DNA from: Jaapia argillacea MUCL 33604
Taxonomy: Eukaryota; Basidiomycota; Agaricomycetes; Jaapiales; Jaapiaceae
DNA length: 64,000 nucleotides
Assembly (NCBI GenBank): GCA_000697665.1
Contig: KL197712.1
Location: 505,412 to 569,411, forward strand
Direction: 5' to 3'
The translations under genes and the position numbers were made by a program. Position 1 is the first letter of the stretch; each line of letters starts with the position of its first letter. The notes beneath the pieces were generated by a model. The model saw nothing but the letters and a program-made list of their open reading frames with translations. It was not told where the DNA came from and did not search any database. This document shows, in pieces, positions 58,113 through 64,000 of the stretch.

Positions 58113-60731
58113 CTACATTTTCTCAAGCCCCTGAGGGCACATCGCCACTTGAGTGATATCTTTCCGAGACATTGTCGAAGTGCATCCGAATAATTGCTCC
58201 GCTCTCTCAGAACCCTTTGAAATAGCCTCTTCGGTGGACGTGAAGCAACCTGTGAGGTCCAGTACAGGGAGGAGGGACCAAGGCGGCAAGGAGCCACCTG
58301 GAAGATTCAGGAGTCCTGTCGGAGAGTTTTCATCGACCTCGTTCTCGTTGGAGAGCTGAAGCAGGGGAAGGAAAAAAAGCTCTCTCTTGCGTCGATAGAC
58401 GTCTTTCGGAGTATCCTTGACATGGGAACCAACTTCGAGGTGGTTAGTCGATAGGGAGACAAAATCTGGGAAATTTGGATACAGCATCACATATCCACGC
58501 AGATATACGAGCTCGATGAAGTACTTCTTCCAAGAATTTGACCACCTATTTGAACGCAAATCAGGCACCACGTCCACATCCACGCTAAAGAGGGCTTCCG
58601 ACAGTCGAGCAGAGAGATAGGCGTGAAACTCTCGCCAGTGTTCTGGAAAGTATACAGCACCCCAACTGCAAGGTATCTGGGAAAGATACGGGGTATGATG
58701 ATGGGGGAGATCGGAGCGGGAAAAGAGGGTCCGCGCATTGAAGGGTACCCGGCCTTCAGGCCGGAGTTCAATAGTCTTCTGCTGATACAAGCTAACTCCA
58801 AAGAGTTGTGGTGATTCATTTTGGCTAGAGTATCTACGAAGCAAATCGGGTGAGTGAGGTGAAGTTATTGTAGTGTATTAACTTGCTGAATTACCTGTAT
58901 CGGAGAACAGCCATTTTCACCCAAGCATAGAACAGCGGTGAAAGTTCAACGTCGTCTTCCAGCAACAGACCGTACGAGTCGTTGGTGTGAGGATACCAGG
59001 ACTCTGCGACGGCGGGAAGAAGCCCACCATGGATGACGCGATGATGGATGAAGATGTTGCCATGGGTCCAACTGAATTCGCTAACCAGCCGTTTTGTTTC
59101 ATCGTCTGCGCTTTGGTCCATGTTGATTCGCAGTTGCAAGTTGTCGCCAAAGTATCTTGCAGCCTTGAGGGATGATAAGAGCCGAGCCAGAGAGCCAGGG
59201 CGGTCGTTTGTGATAATACTGAGATCGATCCGAGGTAAATTCCAATCTACAGCGACACTCAGTCAAATTTTTAGGGTGAAAGGAGGAATGAGGACAAACT
59301 TCTCCACTCCTGAAAGGATAGGGAGCTCATCCAGTCGCAATATAGTAGGTCTCTTCGAGGGAGGCTGACAAAAGTGGGGGAGCCAAATCGTCCTTGTAAT
59401 GACACCAGGCGAAAGACGACTTCATCCATGGTGGTGATGATGACGGCAGGTTTAGGGGACAGAGCCGCTAGCCATTCAGGAATATGGATTATATCTCGGA
59501 CGCCAGAGGTTGGCGAGGGGGTGGTTTGAAAGGACAGAAGACAATGCGAGGTGTTGAGAGTTTGAATCCCCTTCATACGAGATTCGTGTATCTCCATTGT
59601 TGTGGCATCACGAGCTGAGGTAGAGATCAGAATTTTGACTGAGTATCCTCCTTGCTGTAGTGCGCATGGGACTTGGGCAAAGCGGCGCAAATCTCCAGGT
59701 GATTCTAGAACGATTGCGAATACGGTAGAGCTTTCAGATTCACTGGTGCCAGTCGCATCCGTCCCATATCTGCGCTCGCCGAGCTCGCCAGAAGACTGCA
59801 ATGCCGCAATACATACTGCCATGTTGGAAGAGCTTGTGCCGATAACTGTACCTCCTATGGCCTCGGGGTGAGAATGTGACAACTGATGACCAAGATGAGC
59901 CCACAGCGCAACGCCCGTAAGGTTCGAGGTGATGATATCTTGAAGCAGAGTCGAGGGGGAGGCGAAAGGTGGTAGCAAGAAAGACGCAGATTGTGGTGCG
60001 TCTGCATATCGGATGCACGAGAAATTGCCGACTGCACTTGAAACGACACCTGTTGGGCCAATGGGTAAAGCCGGCAGTGACCTAGGGTTCAAGAGCACGT
60101 CACGAGCGTCTGCACCAACACCCTTCAGACCGTGAAGGTCAAGTATCAGGACCCAGTCCGTCGTAGCGAAGGCGGTAGCTGCAATAACACTCTGGCTCGG
60201 TGATAACGCGTCCGGAAAGGGATGAAGCGAAAATTCGAGATGGTGTTCGGATCCCAACGTGGAGGCGAATTCCAGTAGCACTTTCCGTGCTCGTGAGAGC
60301 AGCGATTCGGGGCAAACAAGAATAACTTCACTGGGTCGTGTTGGTCCCTGAGTTAGAGTACTCAGTAATTCCGGTAACTCGGCGAGATTCTGGGATATCA
60401 GGGGGAGTATTGCGGTCAGAGAATGCGAATTTGCAGACAAGTCTTCGTTCCATGCGTCTTCTAAGCCACGAGGGGACATAGTGGTATTCGCTGCCACGTA
60501 CGGGTGAAGTTTGGGGAGCGGAAACGTTTGCTTTAATGATGACCCGTTGAAATGTGGAGGGGGGACGAGAACAGAGCTGGAGTGTGGGGATGTGTGAAAC
60601 AGCCAGAACAGAGCAATTGAGGGCAAGATCAAAAGGAAAACTAGATATATGCGTCGACGATGCAGCTGTCTTCTTTGTCGTTGGGCCTTGAGCTGGGGGG
60701 AGCCCAATTGAATGAGAGGACGTTGGGCCAT
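58113..60731 (-). CDS. Type II membrane glycosyltransferase, GT2-like
   Basis: Likely Golgi or ER glycosyltransferase of a fungal GT2-related family without an assigned function. Start MAQRPLIQLGSPQLKAQRQR. A single N-terminal membrane anchor (YLVFLLILPSIALFWLF) suggests a type II protein. The first lumenal part resembles a diverged glycosyltransferase fold (LTAILPLISQNLAELPELLS, EVILVCPESLL, WVLILDLHGL). A second part begins IDLSIITNDRPGSLARLLSS and contains GLLLEDDVELSPLFYAWVK, whose acidic triad could bind metal and sugar nucleotide. A third part has CSWGAVYFPEHWREFHAYLS. Tandem transferase-like halves make this distinctive. Four exons, about 830 aa. Donor and acceptor are unknown. Confidence 0.8.
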
Positions 60732-61141
60732 TGCCAAGTAATAGTCGGTGAAGGATGGACAGGGATTGTGGTTGGTGGCAAGAAGCCTGACAGTAAAAGT
60801 CACGCTGGATCCTTCGCCGAGATTAAAGACATCACACTTAGTACTTAGATAACTTCACTGAACTTCCGCCTTGCATATATTTCTAATGATTAATCGATGA
60901 CAGGACTTAGAGCATGGTGCATGCAAAAAGTAATTCGTAAGAATTCGCAGATGTTTTGGGAGGCTACATACGGGACTCCAAATCCTGAGCGTATGTCGTG
61001 AGGAGAGGAGAAGGAGAAATAGCCAATGTCCGCCTCACAAAGGACATGGTGTGAGTGTAAACAGTAGGATGGAAAGGCAGGAGAAAACTATGTGTATGAG
61101 GGTTATTCTCGTATCACTGCCTCTGTGAAAACACGACACGT
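60732..61141. other. Intergenic, glycosyltransferase / mitoferrin
   Basis: Promoter side of the glycosyltransferase gene and 3' side of the carrier gene, both on the minus strand. No gene seen. Confidence 0.4.
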
Positions 61142-62427
61142 TCAACTTCCAATCCAGGGTCGAAATGCGGACAACTCACTGAAGAACTCGTACGATAACC
61201 AGCATAGCGCGTTGCTTGGCATGAACGTCAGCACACGCGGTGCCAACCCCCTGGCAAAGCCCTTCATACCATCCCTAACCCATATAATCCGCATTGCGTC
61301 GATCATCCCTTTGCAATTCCTGATATCCGCCTCGTGCGATGTCCCCCTCGTCTGCAGTATTGTTTTCGCCACGTCCAAAGGCGTTGTCACACCGGCGGCA
61401 ACTCCTCCAGCTAATCCTCCAGCAACCATATGCGTTACGGGTGAATATTCACCAGTAGGGTTCATGACCTTCTTTAGCTGCTCGTAAGCCGTGAATTGTA
61501 CGGCAGTAAAGGGCACCGACATCATCAAGGTGGTGGGGTAGGAAACGTAGAATGCCGAAAACCCTTCATTGCGGTAGACCACACGAGCACATGTGAAAAC
61601 GGACCGGAATTCTGACTGGTGCAGCTGCATTCGTTGCTTGATCACTGAATGGAAGTCTCATTGAGTAAAGTGAAGCAAAATAGCTAAGATGTGTGACCAT
61701 ACCGTCAAAAGGGTTCATTAGCGCATCGCTGGCAATCGTAGCCGCTGCCCCAGCCAACGCTATAAAGGTGCATGTGATCAACCACGGAATGAGTTCTGAG
61801 CATCACATAGGATCGCCAAGGTGAATGGCTTGAAACCATAACACGAAATCAGTAGAGGGGGAAAAGACTTACACGTCGACACCCATTGATTGCCTTCTCC
61901 ATGTCCGCCTGTTAGTTCCTTTATTGCCTCGTACGTGCCAAAATGCACGGCGTGTGCAGGGCCAGCGCCGAGAATGACTGAACTAACGCCCCGCCACAGC
62001 GCCCTCATACCCTCGGTTGAAGATATTCGGGTAAAGGCGTTCCCAATCCCCGTATACACCGCTCCTGGTGACGTTGCAAAAACCTGCATACGTGTCTGTC
62101 AAAATCGAGAGGCGGGTGCCCATGTGAGCGAGTTTCCTTTCATTGCGGTGAATCACCACCAACTTTAATGACATCAACCGGAAACATCACAGCGTGTTCA
62201 CTGATTCCAGCCTATAGCCAGAATACATTTATCAGTACTGTTCTCCGTCGATTGCTGCGACTCGGAAAAGAAGACGCGTCTGCCAGCTCAATACGTACCA
62301 AAGCACCCGCCAACATATTCACCTGTATTTCGGTCAGTGAAACGAATGGTGCAAGGCTCGACGTTCAAGAACTCACAGTAAGCCCTGCATTGGGTGAAAG
62401 CGCCTCATACTCAACTTCTTCGGTCAT
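61142..62427 (-). CDS. MRS3: Mitoferrin-type mitochondrial iron carrier (MRS3/MRS4)
   Basis: Inner-membrane carrier that brings ferrous iron into mitochondria for heme and Fe-S cluster synthesis. Start MTEEVEYEALSPNAGLT. Three Solcar repeats, each with a PX[DE]XX[KR] signature: PVDVIKTRMQ, PFDVIKQRMQ and PLDVAKTILQTRG. Family marks include SEHAVMFPVDVIK, GAGPAHAVHFGTYE and FMPSNALCWLSYEFF. Six exons; the second intron falls after AGAL and the PFD|VIK codons are split by another. About 300 aa, standard for the family. The yeast pair Mrs3/Mrs4 corresponds to a single gene here. Confidence 0.92.
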
Positions 62428-62855
62428 ATTGGCGATAACCGTCGGTGACGTCGGGAGGAAAGTCCGAGCAAGATGGACGGGTTAGAAGACTGCAGGGAAC
62501 AAGGAAGCGGGCAGACCAAGGAGGGGCGCGGAGTCCTGGTGGTTGCAAAGAAAGGCTGAAAGCGACAGCCCTGGCAATCAGACTCCGCCAATATTCGTGG
62601 AGGCGCGTTGAAGAAAGAAATCCTGAGCTTGAGGGGAAAAGAAGCCTGCGGACCGGGTTGACCACGAGCTCGGTTACGAATTCGATCTCTCTCTCCGATC
62701 ATGCTGCATCATCAATCGTAACTCGGAACCATCTGCTTGGCCACGAAGAAATACACAGACAGACATACAGCAACGAAACAAGTGCTATGTCGGGAGTAGT
62801 ACATATACATCCACCAACGAAGCCACACATCATCTCCATCGACGTGTCCCGGTCA
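62428..62855. other. Intergenic, mitoferrin / HPT1
   Basis: Upstream of the mitoferrin gene and 3' of the phosphoribosyltransferase gene. Plus-strand frame 62445-62960 runs antisense into the latter and is not supported. Confidence 0.4.
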
Positions 62856-63995
62856 TTATTGCTTGTTCTTCTGAGACGCGGCAAACTTATCGTGCTCCTC
62901 GATATCTCTGAAAATCATCATTCTCCGAGTGAGCGTAGTCCGATACTTGATCGTGATTAAAGGTCTCACACTGCTTCCCACGGATAATCCAACCTGGAAG
63001 CCAATTATAATCGTTCAGCTCGAGAGGGGAAAGGGAAAACTCAAGACCCATTTCTCACCAGAGATCTTCGACTTCCGCGCCAGTGTAATACCTGGAGGCG
63101 GCCTCGGTTATGGTCGTGGTGTATCGTGCGAGAAAATGGTGTTACTTACGGCACATCGGGTGGCAGCTCACCAAGCTTGGGCTTCAATTTGTTGTGCACG
63201 ACGAACACAGCGAACTTGGTCTTGGCAGCGAGGGATTCTCTTTCCGATTCTGGCACTGTTTCCAGTCCACGCTCGACATCCTTCTGCAGCTCAGCTATTG
63301 CATACCTGAAGGTAATCGTGATCGATCGCGTGATCAGAGGAACGTTTGCAAGAAGACGCGAAACTTACTGCAGAGTTTTACGGGAATCATCGACTTCGTC
63401 CTGTGATTAACAGTCCAATTAGATGAGAGCTTTAGAATACAAGACCACCACGGACGACGATGAGGGCTCTCTTCCCGAGGAGAATTCTTGTCGTCTCTGG
63501 TCCTCTGAAAGCAAATATCACAAATCAATGCCGAACAATAAATACTTGAGATCACTCACAACCACTGAGTCCGAACAACTTCGTTCCCAATCTGCTCAGC
63601 ACTCGTCCCTGGCAAGGACTCGTATAAAGACAACCCTATGGCATAAATAGGGATGTTCTTCTTCGTGGAAGGATCCTTCAAAAATGTGCGCTACATAGGG
63701 AAAGAAGTGTTGAGCTGGCTGAGCTTCGGAGCAGCCAATGCTCCGCACCAAGACCCGAGCGGGGAAAAATCCTCTGCAAATATAATCAAAAGCTGGAGAA
63801 AAATACTATTTGGCGTTTACTTGCCCTCCCCCTGCCAAGAAACTTGTTCAATGGATACCTAGGGTGCTCAAGGCGAATCAACTAACCGATGGCAATGAAG
63901 AGATCAGGCTTGAACTCTGCGAGTTTCGGTGCTGTAGCTCGAATGAGGTTGTGGATCTCGTTGTAGGTCATGCGAAGGTGCTCTGGGGCAGCCAT
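62856..63995 (-). CDS. HPT1: Purine (xanthine/hypoxanthine) phosphoribosyltransferase
   Basis: Salvages a purine base with PRPP to give the nucleotide; related to yeast Hpt1 and Xpt1. Start MAAPEHLRMTYNEIHNLIRA at the right edge. Then KLAEFKPDLFIAIG, FFPARVL, IPIYAIGLSLYESLPGT and EVVRTQW. The PRPP-binding loop is rebuilt across introns as GKRALIVDEVDDSRKTLQYA. Further on are AIAELQKDVE, FAVFVVHNKLKPKLGELP, YYTGAEVEDLW and LDYPWEAVD. Ends EEHDKFAASQKNKQ. Seven or more short exons. The order and spacing match Hpt1/Xpt1. Whether xanthine, hypoxanthine or guanine is preferred is not visible. The start is five bases from the window end, so upstream sequence is missing. Confidence 0.92.
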
Positions 63996-64000
63996 GATGG

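Overview
This is a gene-dense piece of a filamentous basidiomycete genome, most likely an agaricomycete mushroom. Almost every gene is split by short introns of about 45-65 nt with GT-AG borders. The gene content fits: a class I hydrophobin, a DNMT5-type cytosine methyltransferase, an agaric-style GH16 glucanase, small F-box families and Pet117. No tRNA, rRNA, CRISPR array or convincing transposon was seen. One spliceosomal RNA gene (U2) is present. The species cannot be named from the sequence.

Layout. 0.4-2.0 kb: a protein with five tandem Zn2Cys6 clusters. 2.4-8.9 kb: phosphoglucomutase, a secreted GH16 glucanase and a BCS1-like AAA ATPase, all on the minus strand. 9.5-12.6 kb: dolichyl-diphosphate phosphatase (plus), a hydrophobin (minus), and a partly resolved unknown gene (minus). 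12.6-15.4 kb: a gene-poor stretch. 15.5-23.6 kb: NAD(P)HX dehydratase, a small membrane protein with a PPxY-type motif, an RBR ubiquitin ligase, an EFM7-like methyltransferase and CRIPT. 23.9-30.9 kb: one large DNMT5 gene (methyltransferase, zinc/RING and SNF2 ATPase in one chain). It shares a promoter gap of about 110 bp with a PAP2 lipid phosphatase. 32.2-35.6 kb: a Pol II CTD-interacting (CID) protein and Pet117. 36-41 kb: an F-box protein and a tandem pair of fungal small-GTPase-like genes. 41.2-43.5 kb: the ubiquitin-S27a fusion and RFC3, divergent. 43.5-50.2 kb: three tandem F-box paralogs, with a broken RFC3 piece carried along by the duplication. 50.4-58.0 kb: a ZW10/Dsl1-type tether, U2 snRNA and PAT1. 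58.1-64 kb: a GT2-like glycosyltransferase, mitoferrin and a purine phosphoribosyltransferase that begins just inside the right edge.

Most genes are housekeeping: DNA replication and methylation, mRNA decay and splicing, ER-Golgi tethering, glycosylation, and mitochondrial assembly. There is no metabolic gene cluster. The points most worth a second look are these. DNMT5 has a PCNA-binding (PIP-box) motif at its N-terminus and no visible chromodomain. The zinc-cluster gene contains a duplicated pair of 17-nt and 30-nt micro-exons. Three F-box paralogs have a first exon whose only coding content is the ATG. A 2.8-kb tandem duplication broke a copy of RFC3 and inverted its last exon. The ZW10 homolog has acidic tryptophan motifs resembling the coatomer-binding lasso of Dsl1.

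Gene borders come from reading splice sites and frames by eye. Exon sums were checked fully for the zinc-cluster gene and the hydrophobin; other models are good to the level of domains and start and stop codons.
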